64,000 bases of DNA from Desmodus rotundus (lineage: Eukaryota; Chordata; Mammalia; Chiroptera; Phyllostomidae), in NCBI RefSeq assembly GCF_022682495.2, contig NC_071391.1, positions 42,871,998 to 42,935,997 of the forward strand. The letters run 5' to 3'. Every line of letters begins with the position of its first letter. Position 1 is the stretch's first letter. Below the pieces are notes generated by a model. It saw only the letters and a list, made by a program, of their open reading frames with translations. It was not told the origin of the DNA and searched no databases. Shown piece after piece: positions 23,601 through 31,869 of the stretch. Both the position numbers and the translations under genes were made by a program.

Positions 23601-26600
23601 CCTGGACTGCTGCAGCAGCCTCTCTCTGGTTGGCTGGCTTCCAGTCTTGACTCCTCCCTTCAGCCAGAGCACTCTTCTTAAAAGTTCCAACGTGGATTTT
23701 TTTTCCCCCGACACTACCAAGCAGTTCTCCAATTATAGTGGACACTAGCCAGGTGTTTTAAGAATTTTACTCAATTCTGACACCGCGTACCTAGAGATAG
23801 TGTCATATCCCACAGGTTAAGGGCTCATTGTCATAAGACTGCCTCCACTTCAGATACCTGCTGCAAGTCAGGTCCTCGTCACCTGTGAATTGACCTACTT
23901 GCTATAAATCGGAAGTTCCCATAACCCCCTGCTTGGGCTTGATTAATTAGCTGGAGTGGCTCACAGAACTCAGAGAAACATTGGCTTATGTTTACCAGTT
24001 TACCATAAAGGGTTTGATGAAGAATACAGATGAACAGCTAGATGAAGAAGTACATAGGGCAAGGTCTAGAAGAGTCCCTAGTGCAGGAACTTCTGTCTCT
24101 GTGCAACTGGGGTGCACCATCCTCTCAGCACCAGCCCAGAAGCTCATCAAGTCTTGTTCAAGGGTTTTTATAGAGCTTGCGTGCTGGCGCACACACACCC
24201 ACACACACCTTCCCAGAGGTTGGTGGGTAGGGCTCTAAGTTTCAACCCTTTAATCATTTGGTCTTTCTGATGACCAGCCTCACCCTGGGCTAGCTAGGGT
24301 CCCCACCCTAGGTCACTGCAGTAGCATAAACTCAGAAGGTTCCCCTTTGAATGACAATACTCCTATCACTCAGGAAATTCCCGGGCTTTGAGGAGCTCTG
24401 TGCCAGGCACTGGGGACACAGACTGAATACATTTCTTATTATATCACAAAAGCAAGTATCATCTTGTCACTCCCCTGCCCGGGAATTTTCAGTGAATCCT
24501 CAGTACATCCAGGATAAAACCAGACTTCTGTTGTTCATGGGAGTGCTCCCTGCACTCCACACTGGACAAACGGCTCCTTCTGGACTCTGTGCCTTTTCTA
24601 TACTGTCCACTCTGCTGAAATGCCTTTCTTCCTGCTTCTCTATTGTCCAACTTCAGTTTCTCTGTTGGCATCCTTTTTGGCTATTAGCTCAGATATCCTC
24701 TTTTGGAGCCCTTGTTGACCACTCTCCCTCACCCCTTTCATATTCTTACAATCCCACTCACACCTCTGCTGCATGTCCCCTAAGGTCTGTGGCCATGTCT
24801 GATTCTTCTCTGTGCCCCTGACATGGTGTCATTAGTGCTTGTTGAATGACTGAATGAATGGGGGAGTCTCCTCCCTCAGGATCCTGCTCCCTTCCCTCTG
24901 TGCCCACAGTCTCTTCCCTCCTCCCCCTCCCTCCCTTGATCCTCTGCTCCAGGTTTTCTCCAATGAAGGCCAGTTCAAGTTCCGCTTTGGGGTCCGTGGG
25001 CGCTCGCCTGGGCAGCTGCAGCGCCCCACAGGTGTGGCAGTGGACACCAACGGAGACATTATTGTGGCAGACTATGACAACCGTTGGGTCAGCATCTTCA
25101 CCCCTGAGGGCAAGTTCAAGGTGAGAACCTTGCTGTCACTGCACTCTGCACCCCTGGTGATCAGCTGAAGTGATCATTCTAGTACCTCCTGGTGGTTAGT
25201 CCTGGATTGGTCCATCCCCGGCCCAAGGTTCTGCTTTGGTGCCAGGCTGATACTACTCTCCCCAGTGGGCAGGATAAAGGCCCTAATGTGTATCTCCTTT
25301 CTCCAGACCAAGATTGGAGCTGGCCGCCTCATGGGCCCCAAGGGCGTGGCCGTAGACCGTAATGGACATATCATTGTGGTCGACAACAAGTCTTGCTGTG
25401 TCTTTACCTTCCAACCCAATGGAAAGCTGGTTGGCCGCTTTGGGGGTCGTGGGGCCACTGACCGTCACTTTGCAGGTATGACAAAGCAACTCAGACATCT
25501 ATTTTGATTCCCCAGTCCCAGAGAACCCCCTGGGCACCCCAGCTCTAATGACCCCTCCTCCTGTGTCTTGGCCCTAGAGAACCACCTCCCTTCACTGTCC
25601 CTTAGCGTCATCATCCCAGAGACCTGACCCCTCTCCTAACACCCCAGCTTTGTCATTGCAGGAATTCTTCCCCATCCCACTCAGTATCCTAGCTATAACC
25701 CTAGAGACCACTTTATATTTTCAGGGCCCCATTTTGTGGCTGTGAACAACAAGAATGAGATTGTAGTGACGGATTTCCATAACCATTCAGTGAAGGTCAG
25801 TGTCTTCCCTCACCTTTTTTCCCCCTTGAGATCATTCATTTGCACACTAAACATTTATGGCCTGGCTGCTTTGACCCAGGCACTATGCTAGAAATGAAGA
25901 AACTACAGCGATGAATCAAGCAAACACTTCCTTTGCCTTCTTAGTTACAGTCTAGTGGAGAACTGAACACAGCCAGCACCTGTAGGAAGGATATTACAAC
26001 ATGATGTGATAGATTCTGTGATAAAGCAGTGTAGGGAAATGCGAGGGCATAGCAGAAGCATTTGGCTCAGTTGAGACTGAGAAAGACCCAAAGCACCATT
26101 GGCAATTAGCCAGAAGGTAGAGAAGAAGGAGAGGATTTGAGGCAAAGGGGACCAGAGGAGCTAAGAGCTGGCGGTGGGAACCCTTACAGTGTGTTTATGA
26201 AACTACAGGTAATTCAGACTGTGTTGTGAGGGTGAGTCTTGTGTGTCCTTTAAGGAGCTTGCTCTCTTGGGGAGTCATCGAAGGATTGCAGGGGGTGCGG
26301 CAGGTGATACAGTCCTGTGTGTTTTAGAAAGATCACCCTGGCTGGGGCAACACTAGAGGCAGGAAGATCAATCTTTTGTAATAATCCAGATAAGGACCAT
26401 AGCACTGGCAATATATACATAGGGCACAGATTTGAGATAGAATCAGAGACTGTCAATTCATGGGCTGTCGAGCAGAGGGGTTGAGAATGACTCATGGCCA
26501 AATGGCTGTTCCCAGTCACTGAAAGAGAACTCAGAACTGGTTTCCCAGGGACGATGGGCTGTTAGATTGATATGTCCAAGGGGCATCAGCTGGAGATGTC

Positions 26601-27175
26601 CAGTAGCAGTGGGGTGCATGAGTGGGAAGCCTGGGAAAAACTGGGCAGTAGCTGAAGATCTGGGGGTCCTCAGCCCTGGGGCTTCACCCCCTCCTCCTCC
26701 AAGGCCCTGTCCTCTGCCTGAGGCCAGGTCCCCAGTCCCCAGCCCTTTGCCCTGCTAGGTGTACAGTGCCGATGGAGAGTTCCTCTTCAAGTTCGGCTCC
26801 CATGGTGAGGGCAACGGGCAGTTCAACGCCCCCACTGGAGTAGCTGTGGACTCCAATGGGAACATCATCGTGGCTGACTGGGGCAATAGCCGCATCCAGG
26901 TGAGGAAGGACCAGGATGGCATGAGGGTGTGGTTTCCTGCTGTGTCCTGTGCACACATACACCCCTAAAATTCACCTCATCGGCTTGATCATTCTCTTCC
27001 TCATTCTCCACTCATTCTGCAGGTGTTTGACAGCTCCGGCTCCTTCCTGTCTTACATCAACACATCTGCAGAGCCACTGTATGGGCCACAGGGCCTGGCA
27101 CTGACCTCGGATGGCCACGTGGTGGTGGCCGATGCTGGCAACCACTGCTTTAAGGCGTATCGCTACCTCCAGTAG
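8561..27175 (+). CDS. TRIM3: TRIM3, RING-type E3 ubiquitin ligase of the TRIM-NHL family (11 coding exons)
   Basis: Joined coding exons: 8561-8691, 17789-18020, 18244-18395, 18563-18743, 19015-19747, 19873-19976, 24953-25120, 25307-25475, 25725-25795, 26759-26899, 27023-27175. They total 2235 nt, giving 744 residues plus TAG, the same length as human TRIM3. Domains: C3HC4 RING (C22, C25, C37, H39, C42, C45, C59, C62), B-box 2 (C115, H118, C127, C130, C135, C138, H143, H146), a coiled coil at about 152-300, a filamin/ABP280 repeat at about 317-418, and six NHL repeats from about 473 to the C-terminus. From knowledge of the family: TRIM3 (BERP) is a brain-enriched cytoplasmic and postsynaptic ligase linked to KIF21B and myosin V traffic and to GKAP/SAPAP turnover. 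The start has a strong context (GACACCATGG). I see no frameshift or missing zinc ligand, so this looks like an intact gene. Confidence 0.97.
9105..9670 (-). repeat. L2 LINE fragment
   Basis: It opens with CACTCATCCAACAGACATTT and continues with 'ctactatgtgccagtcctgt' and 'gggcactgggtatgcagtga', the reverse complement of the L2 3' end. It then runs into the more internal L2 text, e.g. 'ggaaggcttccttgaggtgc'. Confidence 0.75.
9672..10330 (+). repeat. L2 LINE ORF fossil (endonuclease region)
   Basis: An open frame of 171 codons begins at 9672. It contains FTETWL (ETWL at 9798-9809) and LGDF (about 9933-9944). These resemble the ETWL and GDFN motifs of the apurinic endonuclease domain of CR1/L2-type LINEs. 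It is a decayed repeat, not a host gene. Confidence 0.6.
10360..10590 (-). repeat. MIR SINE
   Basis: The signature is AATAATAGCCACTGTGTATTG, then 'cttcatcttcacaacagata', 'tatccccattttagagaaga' and 'gaatccgggtttgactgcag'. It is a reverse-complemented MIR. Confidence 0.75.
12829..13008 (+). mobile_element. Nested poly(A)-tailed insertion within the L1
   Basis: About 180 bp of foreign sequence interrupts the L1 between 'cagatgctttctcat' and 'ttgatatatcac'. It ends with an AATAAA at 12977-12982 and an A-run at 13000-13008, about 18 nt later. This is the layout of a reverse-transcribed polyadenylated RNA or the end of an LTR transcript. I do not recognise the family. Confidence 0.55.
13248..13409. 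repeat. (CTTT)n/(CCTT)n microsatellite
   Basis: About 160 bp of pure pyrimidine, alternating CTTT and CCTT blocks with an interruption TTCTTTCC that recurs, so the tract has a larger unit of roughly 56-60 bp present more than twice. It lies inside the antisense L1. Confidence 0.95.
13699..13910 (-). mobile_element. Ves-type bat SINE
   Basis: Read on the - strand it starts GCCCTGACTGGTGGGGTTCA, a tRNA-like head. The middle has 'ccctggtcagggcatg' type text, and the copy ends with tandem 'gatgtttctctc' motifs and an A/T-rich TAAATAAATAAA tail. This is the structure of the Ves SINE of bats and is the main evidence for the host group. Confidence 0.85.
13940..14980 (-). repeat. L2 LINE fragment
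   Basis: It holds 'gaactgatgttctagtggga', 'ggaaggcttctctgaggaag' and 'atgcaatgggaaaccactgg', the reverse complement of L2 3' sequence in the expected order. Boundaries are approximate. Confidence 0.75.
15300..16440 (+). repeat. L2 LINE fragment
   Basis: C/T-rich L2 ORF-derived sequence, including 'tctgtatccccaacctgtct' and 'cttcttatctcttgcctaaa'. Open frames here are fossils of the L2 ORF. Family assignment is by phrase recognition only. Confidence 0.6.
16430..16580 (+). repeat. MIR SINE
   Basis: A MIR in forward orientation: 'ggttaagcacatgctttgcc', 'cactagctttgttaccttgg', then 'cacagtgcctggcacatagt'. Confidence 0.7.
16620..17070 (+). repeat. L2 LINE fragment
   Basis: It has 'ctaagctccttggtgtggct', 'ccaggccctccataaactgc', and the 'acatcacctcctctgaagcc' phrase typical of the L2 3' region. 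Confidence 0.7.
17080..17350 (-). repeat. MIR SINE
   Basis: Reverse-complemented MIR text: 'gttaagtaacttgtcagggg', 'aattgaatccaggcagccta', 'cacccttggtcattac'. Confidence 0.7.
17789..18020 (+). CDS. TRIM3: TRIM3 coding exon 3
   Basis: 232 nt, from acceptor CTGACCAG|A to donor AAG|GTGGGC. It completes codon 44 and ends in phase 0 after codon 121. It encodes the second half of the RING (C45, C59, C62) and the first B-box residues (C115, H118). Confidence 0.95.
18244..18395 (+). CDS. TRIM3: TRIM3 coding exon 4
   Basis: 152 nt, from acceptor GCTGCCAG|ACGATG to donor AGCCG|GTAGGC. It carries the rest of the B-box 2 zinc ligands (C127 to H146) and the start of the coiled coil. Confidence 0.95.
18563..18743 (+). 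CDS. TRIM3: TRIM3 coding exon 5
   Basis: 181 nt, from acceptor CCCCAG|ACTGCC to donor CAGAAG|GTGCGT. It is rich in Leu, Gln, Glu and Ala and forms the central coiled coil used for TRIM dimerisation. Confidence 0.95.
19015..19747 (+). CDS. TRIM3: TRIM3 coding exon 6 (coiled coil end and filamin domain)
   Basis: 733 nt, the largest TRIM3 exon, from acceptor CTCTTCAG|GTGTTG to donor GTTG|GTACTG. It holds the end of the coiled coil, the filamin repeat and the basic linker to the NHL propeller (residues 233-477). The donor departs from the usual GTRAGT. The frame stays open into the intron until a stop at 19837-19839. Confidence 0.95.
19873..19976 (+). CDS. TRIM3: TRIM3 coding exon 7 (NHL 1)
   Basis: 104 nt, from acceptor TCTCACAG|GCAGCC to donor ATTCAG|GTGAGT. 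It encodes the first NHL blade, including an [12 protein letters not shown] motif. Confidence 0.95.
20590..20860 (+). repeat. MIR SINE (with L2-like head)
   Basis: 'gttcaaagctcaggctctga', 'cctgggcttgaatcttagct', 'acctctctgagcttcagtta' and 'ctcacagggttgctgggagc' follow MIR order in forward orientation. Confidence 0.75.
22180..22720 (-). repeat. L2 LINE fragments
   Basis: Reverse-complemented L2: 'gcatccaagtggagatgtcc', then 'cattcatttgttgaatgttt' and 'gctatgtgccagtttctata', then 'aaaggcttctctgaagaagt'. The order suggests two adjoining pieces. Confidence 0.7.
23440..24850 (+). repeat. L2 LINE fragment split by an LTR
   Basis: The left part holds 'cacctggactgctgcagcag' (the L2 LDYCN-like reverse-transcriptase end). 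The right part resumes with 'cttgtcactcccctgcc' and ends near 'tgttgaatgactgaatgaat'. The interruption is the antisense LTR. Confidence 0.7.
23740..24455 (-). mobile_element. Solo LTR, ERVL/MLT2-like
   Basis: On the - strand it would begin near TGTGATATAATAAG. The + strand text includes 'aactcagagaaacattggct', 'aagggtttgatgaag', 'gcaaggtctagaagagtccc' and 'ctttgaggagctctgtgcca'. These phrases fit antisense ERVL-class LTRs (MLT2-like). No retroviral coding sequence is attached. A short CA-rich run lies at about 24189-24211. Confidence 0.5.
24953..25120 (+). CDS. TRIM3: TRIM3 coding exon 8 (NHL 2)
   Basis: 168 nt in phase 0, from acceptor CTCCAG|GTTTTC to donor TTCAAG|GTGAGA. It encodes an NHL blade with the motif [17 protein letters not shown]. 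Confidence 0.96.
25307..25475 (+). CDS. TRIM3: TRIM3 coding exon 9 (NHL 3)
   Basis: 169 nt, from acceptor TCTCCAG|ACCAAG to donor TTTGCAG|GTATGA. The blade motif is [17 protein letters not shown]. Confidence 0.96.
25725..25795 (+). CDS. TRIM3: TRIM3 coding exon 10 (NHL 4)
   Basis: A 71-nt exon from acceptor TTTTCAG|GGCCCC to donor GTGAAG|GTCAGT. It encodes the [13 protein letters not shown] part of an NHL blade. Confidence 0.95.
25835..26620 (-). repeat. L2 LINE fragment in TRIM3 intron 10
   Basis: It begins 'ttcatttgcacactaaacat', with 'gacccaggcactatgctaga' following. It continues as L2 reverse complement ('cacaagatcaccctggctgg'-like at about 26330, 'aataatccagataaggacca'). Confidence 0.7.
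26759..26899 (+). CDS. TRIM3: TRIM3 coding exon 11 (NHL 5)
   Basis: 141 nt in phase 0, from acceptor CTGCTAG|GTGTAC to donor ATCCAG|GTGAGG. The motif is [17 protein letters not shown]. Confidence 0.96.
27023..27175 (+). CDS. TRIM3: TRIM3 coding exon 12 and stop
   Basis: The acceptor is TTCTGCAG|GTGTTT. The exon encodes the last NHL blade and ends ...AYRYLQ with a TAG stop at 27173-27175. Confidence 0.96.
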   Translation: MFDSSGSFLSYINTSAEPLYGPQGLALTSDGHVVVADAGNHCFKAYRYLQ

Positions 27176-27600
27176 CTGCACAGGGGCCCTGCCTGGCTCA
27201 TGGAGGGATGGACATTGGGGTGATTGGACAGAAGGGTCTGGCCCGCAGGTGGGCGAGACCTGGCAGCACTGAATGTGGGCTGTGGGCGTGGGTGCGCCTG
27301 GTGCCCTCCCTCTCCCCGTCTCCCACCCCCACGGTTGCACTTTATTTATTCGGTTCTTGCTTTGGTGACTGGGTGGGCCTGGACTGTGGTCCCAAGGACG
27401 TGTGCAGAGCTTCACCCTACCCTCTTTACACACCTCCCTTGTCCCCTCAGTCTGCTCCCCACCCCCCAGCCTGGGGCCAGAACAGCCTCTTACTCCAGGG
27501 CAGAAGTCCCTCTGGTTGTCTCCCTACCACCCCATACACACTGACAGAGACAGCAATACCCCACCCCCCATATTAAATAAATGTGTTCGCCACGTGGTTT
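27176..27600 (+). other. TRIM3: TRIM3 3' UTR
   Basis: A short untranslated tail after the stop codon, with a polyadenylation hexamer at 27576-27581 and GT-rich sequence just after it (27588-27612). Confidence 0.8.
27576..27581 (+). terminator. TRIM3: TRIM3 poly(A) signal AATAAA
   Basis: A canonical AATAAA about 400 nt after the stop, followed by a T/G-rich downstream element (TTTTGTTGTTTTCTTGTGGG). Confidence 0.85.
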
Positions 27601-29260
27601 TGTTGTTTTCTTGTGGGATGGGGCTTTGAGGGGATGGGATGGTGGGACTAGCTCTGGACCAAAAGGCAGGCAGGCAGGCATGGCATCTGGATTCCCAAAT
27701 GGGTCCTGATGTGCTGAAGCTTCAGGAGAGGAGAGCAAGGGAGGGTGAACCCCTGGGATCCTGAGCCACCTGCCATCCCCATCCCCAGGCCCTGCATCTT
27801 CTGCAGAAATAGAAGTCCTTTGGCTATCTGCCTTCCAGCTGAGAAGAGCCTGGGAAAAGGACCCTTTCCCTGAACACAGCCAGCACCTGTAGGAAGACAA
27901 TGCAGGGAATGATAGCAATCCTTGAGGCCAGGCATGGGTTAGAGACCTGGGACTAGCCCAGGTGGAAGCTGGGAGACTACATGACCAATTCTGGAACCTG
28001 GTCCTGAAGCCCTGGAGCCCTGCTTCATCCTCCTGCTTTCCCTTCCAAGATTGCTGCCCTCTTCCCACAGTGCTATGATGGTCCTAGCAACCCCTCCTGA
28101 GCTCTAGTCTGCCAGGGTTTTGCTGCCAACTCCAGAGCTAATTACAATCAGCACTGAGTGATTTGGGAAGTAGGGAGTATGATTTTCTCTCTCTACAAAA
28201 GACTGAGACTCAGAAATAGGGCATGTTGCTGATGAAGAGCAGAGCCCAGACCTGAATCTAGTTGTACTCCTAACTGGTAAGTTGTAGCACTTACTCATTC
28301 TTATGCTCCTTGCACCTAGTGTGGTGACTGGCAGAGAAGGCTCTCAGCGAGATTTGGGGAATGATGGATCTGAGAAGGTTGGTTGTGCGAGGTCATGGGA
28401 AAGCTCAAGACATCCTGGTGTAGCACCAGGGGCTAGATGGGAGGCCTGTCCATGCACCTGTGGAAGACCATGGGGGCTTTGCAGAGATCAGGGGAGTACC
28501 ATATGGAAGTCTCAGTTATGTTCCCTGGTCTTTGTCCCCACTGGTTGGGATCTAGTGGGCAGGTGGAGGGACAGATGCCCTCCCTGAAGGTTCTAGGGCA
28601 AGTATTCTTATAGGACCTGCAATGTGGCCCTGATTATGAGTAGGATTGCCTGAGGCCATGCATGCCCTGGCCAGCAGAGAGAGGTGTTCCATCATCAGTC
28701 ACTCAGCACCAGTGGAGACCGCCTTGAGAGCTCTCAGGTGATGGCCTATTCCTCACCTGCAGTCTCATGGTGAGCAAAGTGCCAGCAGTCGCATGAGGAT
28801 GGAGGCTCCAAGTTCCCAGCCCTCAATCTCTTATAGGTGTACATTCCAGACACCTAAAGATAGCAGGGGAATAAAATGGCAATAAAGGTAAACTTCCTTA
28901 GCTGGGAAGTCCCAGATGATTCCCCTAGCAGCCTGAGAACAGGCTGCTGGGGCTGGTTCCATAGATACCAGATTAGGTGGACTGCCTAAGCTATGCAGAA
29001 GGTGTCTCAAGGTAGGATCACTCACGTCCTTCCAGACATGATCACTGTGGGCATTTTCTTCCTAATTTACACCTTGGGGCCCAGAAGTAGGTGGAAGTGG
29101 TGTCTGGTAGGGAGGCTGTTCCTTGACTTAATTGACTGCAGCAGAGACCCTGCTGGGACAGGTAAGAAAGTTATTCTGTGGCCTTAAAAGAGCTCATGTC
29201 CTGCTTATATAGGATTAGCTGGTGCTCAGAACAGCCCTACGGCTATGTGTGGCCTGCAGG
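27600..29260. other. Intergenic, no recognised gene
   Basis: I see no exon or named repeat with confidence, apart from a possible MIR remnant at about 28180-28270 (-). Short antisense open frames here show no domain. Confidence 0.4.
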
Positions 29261-30460
29261 TTCATTTATTCATTCAACGAGTACTTCTGAGCACTTGCTG
29301 TGGCTCAGAGTGGTAGGAATACAGGCAGAAATGGTCTGGGTCCTCTGGAGCTTATAGTTTACTGGGGGAGGCAGGCAACCAAGTAAACACATGAAACTAA
29401 ATGTGAAATGACAGTTGTGTTCAAACTGTGAGGGAATAGAATACGATAAATAAAAATAGAGCATATGGTGTTAAGGAGGGTGGGCAAAGAAGGCCTCCTT
29501 GAACAGTGACCTGTAGGTGGGGTGAAACAGGGTGGGTAGAGAACTCCCGCCCCCGTGTTAAGAAGTGGAGGTGGGGCTCTCTTTCCAATGGTGGAGTCTG
29601 AAGAAGATGGGCAGATATGGCACCTCACAAGGGGAAGAAGGAAAAGAAAGAACAGTCATCAGCCTCAGACCTCGGGTAGCTGAAGGAGAAAATGTGTTTG
29701 TTGTCTGCCACATCCTCGCGTTCTTCCATTACACTTGTCCATGTTGCGATCTTTCTGGCACAGAACCCATTTGCCATGTGATTGGTGGGGTAAAGGTAAA
29801 GGCTGTGATGAAGACTCTCCATATGCCGCCATGTTGGCTGTCCAGGATGTGGCCCAGAGAGGCAAGGAGCTGGGTATCACTGTCCTCCACATAAAACTCT
29901 GACCACAGGAGGAAACAGGACCAAGACCCCTGGACAAGGGCCCAGTCAGCTCTCAGAGCCCTTGTCCACTGAGGAATGAAGGTCAGATGGATTGAGGATG
30001 TCACCATTATCCCCTCCAATACTCGCAGGAAAGCAGGCCACCAAGGTCACCATCTGTGAACAGGACTCCTCAAATTATTGTTTTCTGTTAATAAATTGCC
30101 TTTGTGTGTGAAAAAGAAAGTGGAGATTTCCAGACAAAGGAAGAAGGTACAAAGGTCCCGAGGGGTCAAGATCTCAGTGTGTTGGAGGATCTGAAAGGAG
30201 GCCAAGGTGATTGCAGAGGGGAAGGGTGGAGAGAGAAAGGAAAGCAAACACGTGTGGAGAGTCAAGCCTGAGTGGGATCAATGAACTCAGGTAAAGAGTT
30301 TGGATCTGAGTTGGAGTATAACAGTAAACCATGGGAAATTTAAGTGATGAGGATGGAAAGATGAGGACACAGCTCTGTGGGGTGGGAAGAAAAGTGAGAG
30401 TGGAAAATATAAGACAACTCAGCATCTCTAAACTGCTCCTCTTAAAGACCATGGATATCT
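29260..30460 (-). repeat. L2 LINE fragment hosting a retropseudogene
   Basis: It starts 'tcatttattcattcaacgag' and continues as L2 reverse complement on both sides of the RPS14 insert ('gaaggcctccttgaacagtg' on the left, 'ggtacaaaggtcccgagggg' on the right). The insert is therefore younger than the L2. Confidence 0.75.
29571..30113 (+). pseudogene. RPS14P: RPS14 processed pseudogene (40S ribosomal protein uS11)
   Basis: An intronless copy of ribosomal protein S14 mRNA. The start ATG is at 29617 (MAPHKGK...). A one-base loss around 29657 shifts the frame, after which RVAEGENVF...CHI and [11 protein letters not shown] are readable. A further shift near 29825-29830 precedes [12 protein letters not shown], and the end corresponds to the normal C-terminus. 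It keeps 5' UTR-like sequence before the ATG, an AATAAA about 30 nt before its end (30090-30095) and a short A-rich tail. Similar 11-12 bp sequences flank it (29560-29570 and about 30114-30125), consistent with an L1-mediated target-site duplication. Frameshifts make it non-functional. Confidence 0.92.
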
Positions 30461-30469
30461 TAAAACCAT

Positions 30470-30830
30470 CTATGGTCTTCCAGTTTTAGGAGTATTTTCT
30501 AAGAAAATAATTGGGCACAGGCATGTAGAAGTGTGTGTACCAAAGATTATCACTTTATTCAAAATAGAAAAATAACCCCCCAAAAAAGAACCCTAAATGT
30601 CCATCAGCAAGGAATGGTTATATAAAATTTTGCTTAAACATATAATGGAATTGTATGTACCCTTTTCAAATGCTGATATCTGAGATATACTGTTAAGACA
30701 AAAAGAAGTTTTATAAATTGTTATCTTTATTTTAAAAAGGATGTTGTAAGAATAAAAAAAGGCTGGAATGGATAAAATGTTAATGGTATCCTCTGGTTAG
30801 TAGAATTAAAACTGACTTTTATCTTCAAGG
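30470..30830 (+). repeat. Old L1 3'-UTR-like fragment
   Basis: It includes 'ctaaatgtccatcagcaagg', 'atataatggaattgtatgta' and 'gagatatactgttaag', phrases of old L1M 3' ends. The family is uncertain. Confidence 0.45.
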
Positions 30831-31019
30831 AAAAAAAAGACTTTTGAGCAGGAGTATAGGTGGTTTCAGATATGCTTTCGGAGATGACATTGTTGCTACA
30901 AGGAATGTATTGTAGAGGGAAGAAGAGAGGCAGGGAAGCAGAGGCTATTTCCGTGGTTAGACAAGAAAGGATGGTATTTGCACTATGAGGGAGGCGGGGA
31001 GAGGCGGACAGATTTTAGG

Positions 31020-31180
31020 TCTAATTAGGAAGTGGGAACAACAAGATTCAATACTTATTAAACACAGATAGTGTTTCAGGCACTGTGCTAGGTGCTAAAG
31101 ATATAGAGGCAAACGAATCATATAAAATCCTCATCCTGTTCATTCAGGCAGTATGGTGGACAATGGGGTGCTGAAGCTGG
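31020..31180 (-). repeat. L2 LINE 3' end
   Basis: 'attcaatacttattaaacac', 'gtttcaggcactgtgctagg' and 'tgctaaagatatagaggcaa' are the reverse complement of the L2 terminus. Confidence 0.65.
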
Positions 31181-31308
31181 TTTGTACTGGCTTACAAGAG
31201 CTCATTGTCAAATTTTGGGGAATTTTGACAACTGGTTGTTGAAACCCAGCCATTATTAAAAATTAAATTAAGTAAATTTAAAATTAAATGCATCTTATTA
31301 AAATCAAA

Positions 31309-31351
31309 GATAATAAATGAGTTACTCAAAGATAATTATGAGTTACTCAAA
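31309..31351. repeat. Imperfect tandem duplication (22 + 21 bp)
   Basis: Two adjacent copies, each starting GATAAT and ending GAGTTACTCAAA, differ by a small change in the middle. They lie in an AT-rich stretch. Confidence 0.8.
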
Positions 31352-31599
31352 ACTCATCACTTCCTAATTACTTTACTATGACCTGTACTCTTGAGCTTAC
31401 TTATGTCTATCGTATCTGCATAGTGGAAATATCATATAGTAAGTACCACATTACTGTGTATTTCTTCCCAACTGCATGTTTGGTGATGTCTTGTTGGTAG
31501 CTTCAAGTTGGCCATGATATTTACACCACAGAAATTAACACATGCTACAAGTCAGGGCTTTTATCCTTCTAGACAGCTGGCTTTTAGATATGGACCAGC

Positions 31600-31840
31600 A
31601 CAGGCCTGGATAGGGTACAGAGCACACTCCCAGGAGTCAGGCAGCCGGAGCTTAATCATGGCTCCCCCACTTGCTTACAGTGGGATTTGGCTAGCATACC
31701 TAGTATAGGTGTCCTCATTTGTAAAATGGGACTAACGTACCATTTCATTATTTACCAGATCACATATATATGATTTAATGACATAATCCCTATCATGTGC
31801 TTAACACAGTGCCAGGCACGTGCATGTGCCCACAGATACG
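31600..31840 (+). repeat. MIR SINE
   Basis: 'aggagtcaggcagccggagc', 'cctcatttgtaaaatgggac' and 'acagtgccaggcacgtgcat' are in MIR order. Confidence 0.7.
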
Positions 31841-31869
31841 AGCAACTTATTGTTATAATGACTTACTCA

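Larger units (their letters stand above)
19977..24952 (+). other. TRIM3: TRIM3 intron 7
   Basis: A 5.0 kb intron. It contains a MIR/L2-like copy (about 20590-20860 +), L2 (22180-22720 -), and an L2 (23440-24850 +) split by an antisense LTR (about 23740-24455). I see nothing recognisable in 20000-20580 or 20900-22150. The acceptor is GCTCCAG|GTTTTC. Confidence 0.7.
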
